DNA of 64,000 bases from Larimichthys crocea (Eukaryota; Chordata; Actinopteri; Sciaenidae): NCBI RefSeq assembly GCF_000972845.2, contig NC_040021.1, positions 12,056,908 to 12,120,907 on the forward strand, given 5' to 3'. This document shows, one piece after another, positions 24,321 through 37,465 of the stretch (the first letter of the stretch is position 1; every line of letters begins with the position of its first letter). The translations under genes and the position numbers were made by a program. The notes beneath the pieces were generated by a model. That model ran no database searches. It was not told the DNA's origin and was given only the letters and a program-made list of their open reading frames with translations.

Positions 24321-25258
24321 GCTGCTGCACATTCTCATTGTCTTCCAAACGTCCAGATTTCTACTTGTTAACAACAACTGCGTCAGTTTACAGTGGTCCT
24401 ACTGTTAGATCACAAAGAACGCAAAGCGAATCTTAGAAGCAGTGCGATTACATAAACCTTGCAAGGCAGCTGGACTATAAGGCCATGAGATCACATGAGA
24501 ATCCATCTTGTGAGGCTTCAAGCTATGCATTTGTGTCCTAACACAGTGATTCAGACCAAACTGCCTCCTATGAGGAACTACTGGCAGCTACCACACAAAC
24601 TACGGACAAGAGTGCAGTTTTTTTTTAATTGAAAGAAGAAAAAAGAACAACATGCTTACTTTTCCAATCAGATGGTTCTGTGTAACAAACCATCAGTCAG
24701 GGGTCAGTCATGTTACGACTGCGAATAAGGTCAATGGAAAGATGCGATTAAAAGCACAAAATTTAGCACAAATTGAATCTGCGTGAAGAGAAGAGAATGG
24801 AGAGAGATTGGAGAGAAGTAAGTAGTGTGCTGCTCGTCGACTTAAAGAACAGTTTTAGGAGAGGAAGACACATCAGACAGATGGAGGTCAATAACACATC
24901 AACCTTGGGAAAGTTGAAGAGCGAGAAACAGAGAAGTAAAGAGGTAAATCCAGGGAACCCACAAAGACATTAACAACATTTTGGGCAGAGTTTGTGCCTT
25001 AAATGTCCAACAGGCACTGCTGTATTGATGGCTAAGCTCAGTATGCATACACACACCGTTACTTAAGTTGTATTGGCTTGAACTTGAATTGGCTGAGTGC
25101 CCAAAGTGGCCTGTCGGAAGTAAGTGAGACACGATGCAGCTGCAGTTGGAGTGTGTTTGTGTGTGAGCATGTGTTCTACTATGTGGCACTTTTTTAACCT
25201 CTGCTGCAACCTCTGGTGTAACTTGTGGCCTGGTGATCGGATGCGCAGATAAAAACAG

Positions 25259-25264
25259 TGTGTG

Positions 25265-25310
<46 letters not shown>
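25259..25310. repeat. (GT)n microsatellite, interrupted
   Basis: About 26 GT units with one TTTG interruption. A second array begins 150 bp later. Confidence 0.96.
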
Positions 25311-25311
<1 letters not shown>

Positions 25312-25455
25312 CACTCTGCAGCACTGGGCAGTAGGGCAGTGTAGGACAGTGCTGGGTTTCAGAGTCAAAGGTCTGGTCTCTGTCACTGTGATTGAGACTA
25401 CAGTTTATAAACAGAGTGAGAGGGAAACTCAGTTTTCTATCTCACACAGTGGTAC

Positions 25456-25458
<3 letters not shown>

Positions 25459-25494
<36 letters not shown>

Positions 25495-25506
25495 TGTGTG
25501 TGTGTG
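25459..25506. repeat. (GT)n microsatellite, interrupted
   Basis: About 24 GT units with one TATG interruption. Confidence 0.96.
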
Positions 25507-27191
25507 GTTTAATCCTCCAACAGACCAGAACCCCCAGCACCCTACTAAATCCTCAGTTTCCCCCCTTCTTCCTCCTCTTCACCCAGTTTTGCCTCACGCC
25601 TCCCTCCAACCATCCCCACTACCGACTCCACTCTCTGTTGTTGGATGTCTGGTCAGTCTGTCCAGTCAAAACAAATAGAGTCAAAACAGTTCAGTAAAAC
25701 AAGCTTTTCAGCCAAGATGCAGCCTCACACTCAATTCTTTTTAATCACAATAACTATATTTTAAATAAGAATTTAGCTTTAAATCTACAAGCCAGGTACA
25801 ACTGAAATGTGTGGTTCTTTGTCTCTGAGGTGCTACACAGACTGATAACTGACAAGCGATACAGAAGTACCCGATGCAGTACCACCAGACTACGGCGCTC
25901 CTTTCCTTAAGCCGTGAAGTCTGTGATATTCTTCTGTAATAAAGGCTTACAATTATATATCGTAACTCCAAACAACTCTCAGATTTCCTTCCAAGTCTCA
26001 TTCTTTGAGGATATCCTTATAAAAGGGTGCTGCGGAAAAATGTGCCACGTCCAGCCTAGTTGTGCTGACTGGAGGTGAACAGGAAGCATCAAGGATTGAA
26101 AATAGGTTCAGGCAGAAGAAATGCAAAAAAACTTTGCAAGAACAAGCTTCAAGCAGCAGGTTGGGACATGTTTATTGGGGAAAATATGTGCTTTAATGGT
26201 AGTAAAAAATTGCCACTAATAAACATACACCCCTCACTTCAAGGACACACATTACCTGAAACAGTGCTCTACCCCCATTCATAATGAAACAAACTAGATA
26301 TATATAGCAAATGATTTTGTAAGACAGAGAGTGCTTTTAAAAACATAGAGTGCCTGAGTTACATTATATGATACAACATTGTTTACAAGGACATGACATG
26401 AGGACATGACTTTGGACTGGTTCGTGAATGCAAACTCTGTAATTGTTTCAACAAAAGCTTGTAAAACATCACTTCAGCAAAGTTACTTGTAACTTATAAC
26501 AGTTCAGTTTTTTTCCAAACCTGGTTTATTTTGATACCCTCAAGGGTGCTTTGAATCATACAAGATTAGCCACCCCTCAACCTCATAACTTCATAATCTC
26601 GTAACCTCGTCATCTCTGGCAGAAAGTAAACTTCTCCCACCTGCCCATAGCGACTGTTCAGTAGTCTTGCATCCCCACACTTTATTTAAGCAGGCTTGAG
26701 TAGATTAAATATTGCAAAAATGCAGCTTTTCAAACAAGCGAAACAACGCTCAGACTGTTTGCTGATGTACGGAGCACTTAAGGACATATTCTGAAACAGT
26801 CTGATGTTCACTGTAATGTTACAAAATGTGGAACTTTTCAGCATGCCTTACAGAGATTTCATTGAACTGATTTGAGATTGAAAGATGTTGGAATAAAGTA
26901 TATCCAAAGTGCAGCTCATCCGAGACAAAATCATTTCACATCGCCGTCTAATCCCTCACTGATCTCTGCAAATGAAAGGAGATGTAATGTCAAGATTATC
27001 ATTACACACACACCTAATTAGCAGTGTAATGCTGGACCATCGCTGATATTATTCACACCCGATTAGTCAGGCAGGTTGTTAACGTGGAGGGCGATGATGG
27101 AGAGGGATGATAAACAGTGCTGCGCTCTTATTGGCTGGATCAGGTTCTGTGCTTTGATCTTCTTCCTCCTCATTACTCAGGGGGGGATGAC

Positions 27192-27192
<1 letters not shown>

Positions 27193-27229
<37 letters not shown>
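27193..27229. repeat. (GT)n microsatellite
   Basis: About 18 GT units. Confidence 0.96.
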
Positions 27230-27233
<4 letters not shown>

Positions 27234-27491
27234 AGACATTTTTGTAACATGTTGAATAAGGTGCACAAATTCCTGAGTAGCTTCCAAGGTATTTGTGGAG
27301 TATTCTGTTTTATATTTATTATCAACATTTTTACTCCTTGTTGATGTGTGTGGCACTTTTATTTCATTTTATTTTGAAAAACCCAACTTTTTTCTTTCTT
27401 TCTTTGCAGATGAAATCATTTCACCATATCATATCTCCTCTGTCTCAGTGGTCTGGTTAGCTCATAGTTGCACATTCACAAACAGATACAG

Positions 27492-27525
<34 letters not shown>

Positions 27526-27765
27526 ATTATCTATAACTTTCTCAGTGGTAATTACTGTAGCTCACAGAGTATTATCAGACCCCAGGAAGTGAGATAGGAA
27601 CAGTCCCTACAGACTCCACACAATCGGACTGGTGAAACACCAGTGTGTGTGTGTGTGTGTTTTTGCATTTATGTATTTCTTTGCATACGTCCCTGCGGAG
27701 GGGGATGTTAGCCTGCTCTTGTCTAAATGAACATACTCCAGGCTCGAGTAAGACACCCACATAAC

Positions 27766-27805
27766 CTGCAGATATCTCTGGATAAACCATCCAGAGCTGC
27801 AGATA
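27766..27805. repeat. Perfect hairpin flanked by direct repeats
   Basis: An 8-base perfect inverted repeat (CTCTGGAT/ATCCAGAG, 5-base loop AAACC) at 27,776-27,796 is flanked on both sides by the direct repeat CTGCAGATA (27,766-27,774 and 27,797-27,805). The arrangement is exact in sequence; any function is unknown. Confidence 0.7.
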
Positions 27806-28331
27806 GCCAGGGATGTGTTGACTGCCCCAAGTGCAGGAAAACCTCTGCCTTCCTGGGCAAAGACATTACGCATATCCCCCTCCTCCCTGGCTGCTCTCCT
27901 TCAGCCTACAATCTCCCTTCAGGTCCCACAGGGAACCCGTCGCCCCTGCTAGGCCCAGGATCGAGGCTCCTCCTGGGCTACTCCGCTGATACTCCCCCCT
28001 ACTCTAGGAGTGCGCCTGATGTACAGGGAGGGAACTTGTACAAACATTGCACATTTGACTTATGTGTACAATCTCTTACACACACCCTCGCGCACTAACA
28101 TAAGGTACACCCACAGAAAGCCAGGCATAGAATATACAACAACAAATCTCCTACACTCTTGTAATATAAACATGCAAAACCATTGGTTGTATTTATGTCA
28201 GAAATGTGAGCCTGGATAGAAGGAAAACTGAAATAAAGACAAAGAAAGGAATGTGAAATTACGAAATGTAACTGACTTGCTTGGCTGTTAAGGATATGTG
28301 ATTTGGCATATCACTCAACTAATGGCTGATG

Positions 28332-28332
28332 G

Positions 28333-28360
<28 letters not shown>
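28332..28360. repeat. (GT)n microsatellite
   Basis: About 14 GT units. A CA array in inverted relation follows at 28,535-28,589. Confidence 0.95.
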
Positions 28361-28363
<3 letters not shown>

Positions 28364-28532
28364 AGGATTAAGGTAGTTGACCTTAGCGGCACCTTTTCAC
28401 ATCTCATTTCAACCTAATCTGTGTTTGCGCGAGTGTGTGTATCAGTCCTCTCATGAGACACCAACATAAAGCTACCGGAGGCTAACAGGAGATGACGAAG
28501 AGGTGAGATGTGAGTTGTGATAAAATTGCCCC

Positions 28533-28534
<2 letters not shown>

Positions 28535-28589
<55 letters not shown>
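28535..28589. repeat. (AC)n microsatellite
   Basis: A pure run of about 27 AC units. Confidence 0.97.
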
Positions 28590-28592
<3 letters not shown>

Positions 28593-30706
28593 GCACACAA
28601 ACATCCAACATCAAATCTCAAGAGACCCTTAAGATCCTCTGAACCCCAAGTCCCAAGGCAGGAAGCAGACAAGTGTGTGTGTGTATATTAGCTCATTAGT
28701 GTGTGCATGTATTTGTTTGTGAGTGTAACCCAAGCTCCGGTGCAGCTAACAGACAGGTCCACTTAGTAGCAGAAGACAGACACAACAGCACCACACCTTT
28801 ACGCCGTAATCACAAACAGATGTCTGCTGATCGCTCTGCTAAACGTTAACATTTAATTATTAGATTATCATGCTCAATAGTGAGAGCAAATACATTTTCT
28901 TGCATATTTCTCTGATGAGAAGACACTCCGGGCAGTTATGAGAGAGTTCAGCCCAAAAATAACTTTAATATGTCGTTGCCAGATGAACTGACATTTTAAA
29001 CTCTTAGCTTAGCTGACTTATTAGTGTTCTATCTTGGAAAAAAAAATAAAAATGCTAGGATACAGTAATAACTGCATGTATCACTACTATCTTTGGTATT
29101 ATTCTTGCTCCTCGGTGTTAGTGAATGAGTGTCCAAGCAGATGACAGGACTTCCTGTGTTCACAGTGGGACTGCATGAAAGAAAATGAAAGAATCACATT
29201 TGTGTCTGATGCAGTCCCCACGAGTCACCATTGCATGCATTCAGTGGGACATCATGTGCAAATGCATATTGCATTTAGAAATTTTGTAAAACTAACTTTC
29301 ATCTGGAACGTTGGATGCTCTCTCATCTACTAAATAGTTATATTAAATATTGGGAAGTAAAGTAAAATAAAACCGTTTCATGGATGTAATTGCTAATGCA
29401 AATGTGGTGGAGTGATTTATAGACCAACAATATCAAACTAACAATAAATAAAAGCTACATTGGGTTATGGGAATATCTACAGAAAAATATGATTTATAAC
29501 TTTATATGACAAAATGAGTTGTGGATGGTTGGTGATACACACACTGACATATACAAACTAATGACAAATAACAGAGGTTTCATTAAAAAAAATATTGCTC
29601 ACTCTCTGCAGCAAGAGCAAGTGATTCATTTCATAGAACTTTTACTGTAGGCATTAAAGTCTGATATACATATATCTGATATACTGTATTTGTATATGAG
29701 TTTGAATTTTGAATCACTGACCTTTAGAAGATGTGCGGACATTTTTCCCATCTGAAAATATTAACATATTCTGTGATATTTGACTGATACAGTGTGAAGA
29801 TTGAACTGTACATCAAACATAGTGTCATTTCTGCGGCTGCTGTCACTGAAATATCTGCAGGATGCTGGTCTGGAAATGCGATTTAAGTGAGATTTATGTT
29901 TTCTTGTCAAACCTTTCCCTTTTTTTCCACATTCCTTTGTTTCTTTATGTTTGTGTGCTTCTTGTTGTTGAGTTGTTTATTGTTACTATGCGGTGTGATA
30001 GAAGCTCGCTCAGTTATAATCATTTTAAAGTCACATGGTCTTAATGACCACACATACTACACACAGATTACTACCAATTTTACTTTCCGTCCTCTGCACC
30101 GACGCAGTTGGATGGTTCAACGTGTTGTTTTCCAAACACATATAACATGCACGTGTGTGTGTGAATCTTTTTTTTCACGCTCATCCTCTCACTCGCTTAA
30201 ACACGGACACAGACGCGGTCAGGCAAAAGATCTCCGTCTCTGCGGTGTATCAGCTGTTGTCCAGCTGTTGATGTGTATTTACTTTCTGACTTATTTATTT
30301 GACATCTGCAATCTGCATCTTAAGAGGTGAGAAGCGTGTTTGTGTGCACGTGCGCTTGTGTTACTCTTACGGTGTCATCATCATCATCACTTAGGATAAA
30401 AGTGTCTAAAATGTTTCATTTGTAATGATTTGTAGGCAAATGTTAGTCCGTTTCATTTGCTTTCAAAACTCAACTTTACTTTTTTTTTGTAAATAATTTA
30501 AAATCCTTGTCAGATGTGTGACACAGTCAAATGTTCACCTCTTAAGAAAAAGCACTTCTGGCATCATAAACGCCTTTTTAAAACTCTACATTTCATTATA
30601 AGGGAAACACCAGTATTCATAACACGGAAATTTCACAACTAAGTTAATTTATTTAAATGAAATCATCGTTTTCAGAGGAATTGCTTGAAGAGGGAGTCAA
30701 TTTTGG

Positions 30707-30719
30707 TGAACTTTGACCT
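30707..30719 (-). promoter_or_regulatory. DR1 nuclear-receptor motif
   Basis: Read on the minus strand the sequence is AGGTCAAAGTTCA: two receptor half-sites in direct repeat with one-base spacing. This matches the consensus used by RXR heterodimers, HNF4 and COUP-TF. It lies in the tcf21-tbpl1 interval about 11 kb upstream of tcf21. A 13-base match can arise by chance, so this is only a candidate. Confidence 0.35.
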
Positions 30720-32275
30720 GCACCCTTGATCAACTGTCTTGCCTGTGGGACGGTACATACATTCCCTTGAATTAACTGTGTTGACTTACTTTCCACGTAG
30801 TTAAAACATCACCAACATTTCCGCAACAGAAACTTTGTGAGGATGCTCAAATGAATTTCTCTGTGCCACTTTCTGGTTTGTTTTCATTGAATGTTTAAAC
30901 TGATTACAACATGTGCATCCAGTAGTCGGACACAGTTTGAACATTATAGATCATATTACATTGGCGATACAGTATCCATGGTAAGGAAAATATAAACGTA
31001 TACCTGGAGGCATCTGGGCTTTTCCAGGACTGATGATACGTCTTTCCCGCTTTTTTTTTTTACTACACTGTCTCTTCTTAGGGAAAAAAAACACAGAGCA
31101 GATCCATCAGTGAAATGGTGGTCCTTATCTATCTCTTTCCCCCGGATGCTAATTAAAGATAATAAACCTTCGAAGATCATTTCTCTGCTGCTCCAAACTC
31201 ACCGTCACCTTAGGTCCTCTTGCACCACACATGCACACAGCCAGATGGGATGAGAGCATGCACACACAAACACACACACACACACGTTGGCCTAAAACGC
31301 ATGGTTGTTGGCGTTCCCTGAGGCAGCAGGTGAGTGTAAATTGAAATGCCGTAAGTCACATAAGCAACGCTGAAATGCGTGTTTAAATAAGCACTGAATG
31401 ATAAAAATAGTGTGAAGGGCTTTTAAATACACACGGCGTTACATCTTTCAAACACATGCCTGCATAAACATGCATGAACGCACATGCACCCACACACACA
31501 CACCCACACACACGCACACACACGCACACACGCAGATTAATTTCTCTGTATGTCTAAGTTTAAACCCCTCGTTAATCTTCACTCCACGCCTTAAACACAG
31601 GTGTTTGGAGAGCTTACAGATGAAAGTTTGATGCCAGATATCATGATATCATATAACTATGTTCGAGTTCTCCCTTTCTCTCTCCTTCACACACAATTGT
31701 TTCCCACAGAAAACCAGAAAATTCCCCTCTACTTCACTTATCACAAACACACAGTCTCTCTCTGAAACACTTCCTTTTTCCCACTCAACAACTCAGTCAA
31801 TACGCAGATATTTATTTAGCTCAGAGACAGAAAGTCTCATGAGCAGACTGGCCTTAAGATTTTTATTGAGCAAGGAGATAAAAAAGCGAGTTCTGCTCTG
31901 TGTCCATTAGGACTAGGCCAGAAGAGCGGCTGATGAAATGGAATAAACTGTTGTGGTTATCTTCCCTGGCTGCTGCAGTGGAGGAGAACCAGAGAGAAAG
32001 AGAGAGAGAGGCCACATACATATGCTCACAAAACTACACGTTACTACACCATTCACCATTCACACACACACACACATACATACACCCTTCCTTGGTATTG
32101 CTCAGGTCTGTATTTATCCCTAACCATAACAGAGCAGGCAGATAATGGCCGATGGGACGTAAAAATAACCTGGCACATGTCTGTTTGGATTAACCTCGTC
32201 TCCTCACCCCTTCTCCCTCCTTCTCTATCCTTCCATCATGTTTTATTGCTCTCTTCTTTTCCATCCATTAATTCG

Positions 32276-32363
<88 letters not shown>
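32276..32363. repeat. (TATC)n tetranucleotide microsatellite
   Basis: A pure run of about 22 tetranucleotide units, the longest tetranucleotide array in the window. Confidence 0.98.
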
Positions 32364-34165
32364 AATGAAGAAACATGTAATACTAAAGGGAAAAAAACAC
32401 ACTTTTAGTCAACAGGGTTTCCATGAATAACACATTCATTTTTGCTCAATTACTAATATGTTGGATATTTATTTTGGCACAGCATAAACTGTCTTATCAA
32501 ATGCTTATCAACAGAAAAAGCAACAGAGGCTGCTTATTTTCCCTCCAAACTAGCCTCTTTGTTTGCATAAGATATAAAGTACTTGTCCAAATATGTTAAA
32601 AACTGAATATGAGAGGAAAAAACAAGACAGACAGAACAAAGAAACAGCATATATCATCACAAGCGCTCCCCCCGTGGAGGGGTTTGAACTGCACCCACAC
32701 ACAAACACGAGAGAGCAACGAGTCATTAAATCTAATGCTGCAATAATAAGCTCACCTGTTTCCAATGAAGTTCTCGTGAAAAATGAGTATTGATTCTTCA
32801 ACATGAAAATGTCCAAGTGTGTTTACAGCGTTTTAGCATCTTTTTACTCAATGTCTTCGTTTGTGGGGCACTACTTTGCTCCCTACTCTCATGGCAGACA
32901 CTACTCAACAGTAGACCAACAAAGTGAGCAACTAGTTGATGCACATATAGAAGCTTGAGGCAGATATATCCCTCAGAAGTTGGCAGAAATCAGCTTTTAG
33001 TTTTTTATTTAGCTGTTTTAGCTGATTGTATTGGTTTCAAACTCTGCAGTATCACCACATGCAACCAAAGAAGCACTGATAAACCTGCTGCTCGCTGCCT
33101 GCCCAGCACCAAACAGCTGACAGAGGAAGCTGAAGTGATTGGTTGATAAACTATCAAGATCCAGATCAATTTTCACAGGAGTTATTGACCAAAACAAAGC
33201 TAAAAGTAGAATGAATATTGGACTTACACTCATCGGGTGGTCCGAAAAATGACTTCAAATGAACAGTGTCTGCAAAATACATAATTGCAATTAGCAATTG
33301 CATGTTAACACAATATCCATAGCAACTTTACAAGCTGGTATATACTCTATGTGCCTGTCAGCTTGTCTTGTTTTGATGTGTATGTGCCCCCTAGTGGGCA
33401 GCTAAAAAAGATTTTCAGCCTTTGGGAGCCTTGCGAAATCAAATGAAGTGGAACTGGAGTTGCTGAGACAAACATTCCCACATTTAAAAACCTGCGTGTT
33501 ACCCAGGATGCCCTTTTCTTACGAGTCACATTCAACAAAACCGGAAACAATTATGTTGAAAAGCAACAAGACAGTTGATAACTTCAGTAAACTCTCTGAA
33601 CTCCAAAGGAGGACACTGTGGGCCTGTAAAATGTTGATCCCCATGTCTGATGAGAATGGGAGACCAGTATTTTATATCTCTGTAGAGGACGGGGATACAA
33701 TATATCTGACACAGCTTTATTGGCTTACTCTTTAATGACTTCCTGCACAGAGTGAGGCTGAAGGAGACAGGGGGAGTCTAACTCAGTGAGAACTGAGATA
33801 TTTCTTTTTTTTCTTTTCTTTTTTTTTCTGTCTTTGGACTTTCTTTGAACTATTCATGCTCTTTACCTCATTATCCGATTCTCTGCTCCTCACACCAAAG
33901 GCTGATTCCCCGTTCGCATTTTTCTATCTACCACTCTTATCGTCATTTGGAGAGACTGTAAAGTAAATGCCTCTTCAACATGATAAGTATATGACCTTGT
34001 CCATGTATTCCTTAGTGTACCTCTCTCTCTCTCTGTCTCTGCATGGCTAAGATGGGGTTAATAATGAGCAAATGTTCTGATGATGAAGCCTTTTTCCAAG
34101 AATCTTTTCTCCCAAACGTGCATGGCCTTTGGATGACTCCCCAAGGAGACCATTAATTTAGATAT

Positions 34166-34168
<3 letters not shown>

Positions 34169-34209
<41 letters not shown>
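34169..34209. repeat. (GT)n microsatellite
   Basis: About 20 GT units, followed by a second short GT run near 34,231-34,251. Confidence 0.96.
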
Positions 34210-34211
<2 letters not shown>

Positions 34212-37133
34212 ACATGTGCGTGGGCATGCATTTGTGTGTGTGTGTGTGTGTGAGCAGCTTGAATATGAGTGGGAGATTTTTTTTTTGTTACTTTGTTTTA
34301 TCACACACAGACACAAGTATGAGCAGAAACAGATCAATTAGAAAGTGCGTGCACGTCTGCAAACATGCAACGACACAGCACCCAACTCCCAAACTCTTAG
34401 CTGCTAAAACACAACAACGCCTTATCACGGATCCCTCCTTCCTATCATCAGTCTACACCTTCACCCTAACCCGCTCCCCAAACACCACCCCAAAACATCC
34501 TTCTACGTCAACACCTCTCACCCCCCATTCCGCCCAAATTCAGACCCGCATAGGCACAAAGATTAGGAGACTCACACACATACACACAGATACAGGATCT
34601 TGACTACAGTTGACACTTACATTAACATGTATAGTACACATTAAGACACACAGCGACAGTGATGCATTTAATGCCTGATTGCACACACACACTTTATCTC
34701 TAAAGGGCAGCCAGGTGTGTAATTAAAGGGAGTTCTGATGGTCCCACCTCTTGACTCCTGACTGACCAGCTAACGCATGTGTGATTTTCCTTTGCATGTT
34801 GTTAGGTGGCGTTCAGACGGACTCCTTCGTGCTCTCTTACAGCAGTTTGTTTTTGCAGCGCTCTGTTTTTTAGTGAAAGAGGAAGAGTCCACTCCACAGA
34901 GCTTACAGCAACTCCTTCTCTCGCCAAACACTGTCTGACTGTCTGTCTACAAATGTATTGTTTGTTCATGTACATCAATAAGGAGCCACAAAAACGATCT
35001 TTTACCATTGTGTAATTCCAAAAGCATTGGTTTTATGCAACTTTTTCCACAAATTGAAACTGAAATTACTTTTAAAAAAGCCTTTTATTGGTTCAAAGTT
35101 AGGGGGCAGGTAGGCAAAAATGCAATGAAACCATCGGACCTAATGTATGAAAAAAAAAGTCTAAATGTGTCTAAAATATAATCACTAGTAAGCATGTGAA
35201 TATTCGCAATCAAGAGCAAATTATAAACTCCCATTCTGCCAAATGATGTATCTATCTGAGAATATGATTTCATCCTGGCCCGTCTTCCTCGGCCTTAATT
35301 TCACTTTGAAAAAAGCAGGTGCTTTCCCTGCGGATTGTAGTTGCACCAGATAATGCTCATGGTGGTGTCATCATTTTCAAAACTAGTCTAAACACGGCTT
35401 AGCAGGATCTCTATAACATTTGCGCAGGTGTGTTAATGTTAGGCCAGTAAATCTGGCACAATGAGCGTTGGGAATGATCGTCTCTCTCTGTCTCTGAGCT
35501 CCGCCTCACCTCTGGAGACGTAATGAGAGGATGAGAAGATTTCACTTGTTTGTAGAAACTTTTTTTTTTGTTTGGTTGACTGTCAAAGCTTCTTTTTTTT
35601 GGCCTTGATTATCTCTGCTGTATGACGTACGATCTGACAATAAAAAATACTTTAGATAAGTCATGTAACTGCACATGAAATCTTAGATAAATCAAGGTTC
35701 ATCTCAAGTCCACATGTGTTGTTGTTTACTGAAAGGTGCTGACTTATGTTTCATGTAAAACGACTCATCCTCAGAACTGCTGAGGCAACTGACGCTTAGA
35801 ACAAAGAGAATATACTACAGTACATCAGCTTAAAAAAACGATAAACTGGAGTCGAGTAGGTTTACTCCTTATTATATCCCACTTTTGATGAATTAGTCAT
35901 TTCCTCTTGCATCAAGAAAATCCTGTCAAATGCATTAAACACATCATCTTCTGAATCTAGGATTTTAGGATGATACACGTATAAATAAGCCTCTTTACAT
36001 GTATTTCTGTATACGTGCATGAGACCGGTGTGTTGGCTGTGCCCCTGATGCCTGGCTGACTGGTCCCAGTAAGAATGGAGCTCATATAAACAGGCTTGGT
36101 CGTTCCCACGTCTCTGTTTACACTGGGAGACCCCAGAGCAGCACTACCAGAGCACTGGATTCCCTCCGCACGGCAAACTCACACACTATTCATCTTTGTC
36201 TCCTACAGAAACACTTACTCATAAGTACACAAATGCGGCACATGGGCATGCAGATATACAGTGTATGTGTGCATCTACGCAGAAATAGAGCCATTCACAT
36301 TTAAAGTGTGTATAAATCCAAATGTAACAAGAACACATCTCCTTTCCCTTACATTCCCTGTCATTTAGAGCCTTTTTGGATCCCACCGGACGTCTTCATC
36401 TCCCTACAAGTTTGAATTTCTGCTGAAATACTAGTAAAAGTTTTAGTAATCTGCCAGAGTTCCCACAAACCTATCAAACCTGTACCGAACTCAGTTTTAC
36501 AACACTACTGCAAAGACTCTCAAAAGCTTTAACTTCGCTCTCTAAGTCCTTTTGAAATGGGCCTGTGATGTACGCCCAACATAAACAGAACACTGGGGTC
36601 CTGACAAACACGTCCAGTTTACAGGCAACAGTGAGGTCACCCCAGCAGAGGATCTCTGCAAAGATGCATCTGCTGACACAGACGACTCAAGCTTTTAAGA
36701 GAAATGGCATCTTCACATTTAGTGTTTTCGACTGTGGACAGAGAGCGACTTTGTTTTAGCGTGTTACCTAAAGTTCCTAAGAAGATTGTGGGACTTTTTC
36801 AACTGTTTGTCATAAGAAATACCAAACTGGCCAGATCATCCAGACATTCAGATGAAGACACACCTCTTGGGGATTGAGAATGCCTCTATACGCCCTTGCT
36901 AGGTGGATGATAATGTTCCACCCAATAGCAATTTACTTTATTAATAATAATCTGTGTCATGTTTGATCCGTATAAATGTAAGGGTAAAACTTTGAATTTA
37001 GCCAATAGCCAAACAACCACAATCACTGTTAAGCATACATATTAAACATACCTAATGCACACACATGCAGGCAAACACAAATATTCCCAGAAGCATGAAA
37101 AAATGATTTATCTCTCACTTTCTCTTCTCTTTG

Positions 37134-37167
<34 letters not shown>

Positions 37168-37384
37168 ATAAAGTAGTTAGAGTGATGGAGCGTCTATTTA
37201 TTCTTAGACATAACTGCATCTATTAAGCCGTAAGTGCTCACATCTGTGTGTTTACATGTTGCATCTTATGACCTAATGAGAATAAGAGCATTGTTCCCCT
37301 GGGAAGAGACTGCCCCAGTGATGTGCAGCCCCAACAGACTGTAAACATACTCCTGCGCCCTGCGTCAACCATCTCACAGCACAC

Positions 37385-37389
<5 letters not shown>

Positions 37390-37464
<75 letters not shown>
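37390..37464. repeat. (CA)n microsatellite
   Basis: A pure run of about 37 CA units, the longest dinucleotide array in the window. Confidence 0.98.

Positions 37465-37465
<1 letters not shown>

Noticed and set aside
27727..28098. 123-codon open frame, fairly GC-rich
   Set aside because: No recognisable domain, no splice context, and low-complexity Pro/Ser composition.
33448..33735. 95-codon open frame in the tcf21-tbpl1 interval
   Set aside because: No family recognised. It sits beside probable repeat sequence (32,830-33,320), so chance or a transposon remnant is more likely.
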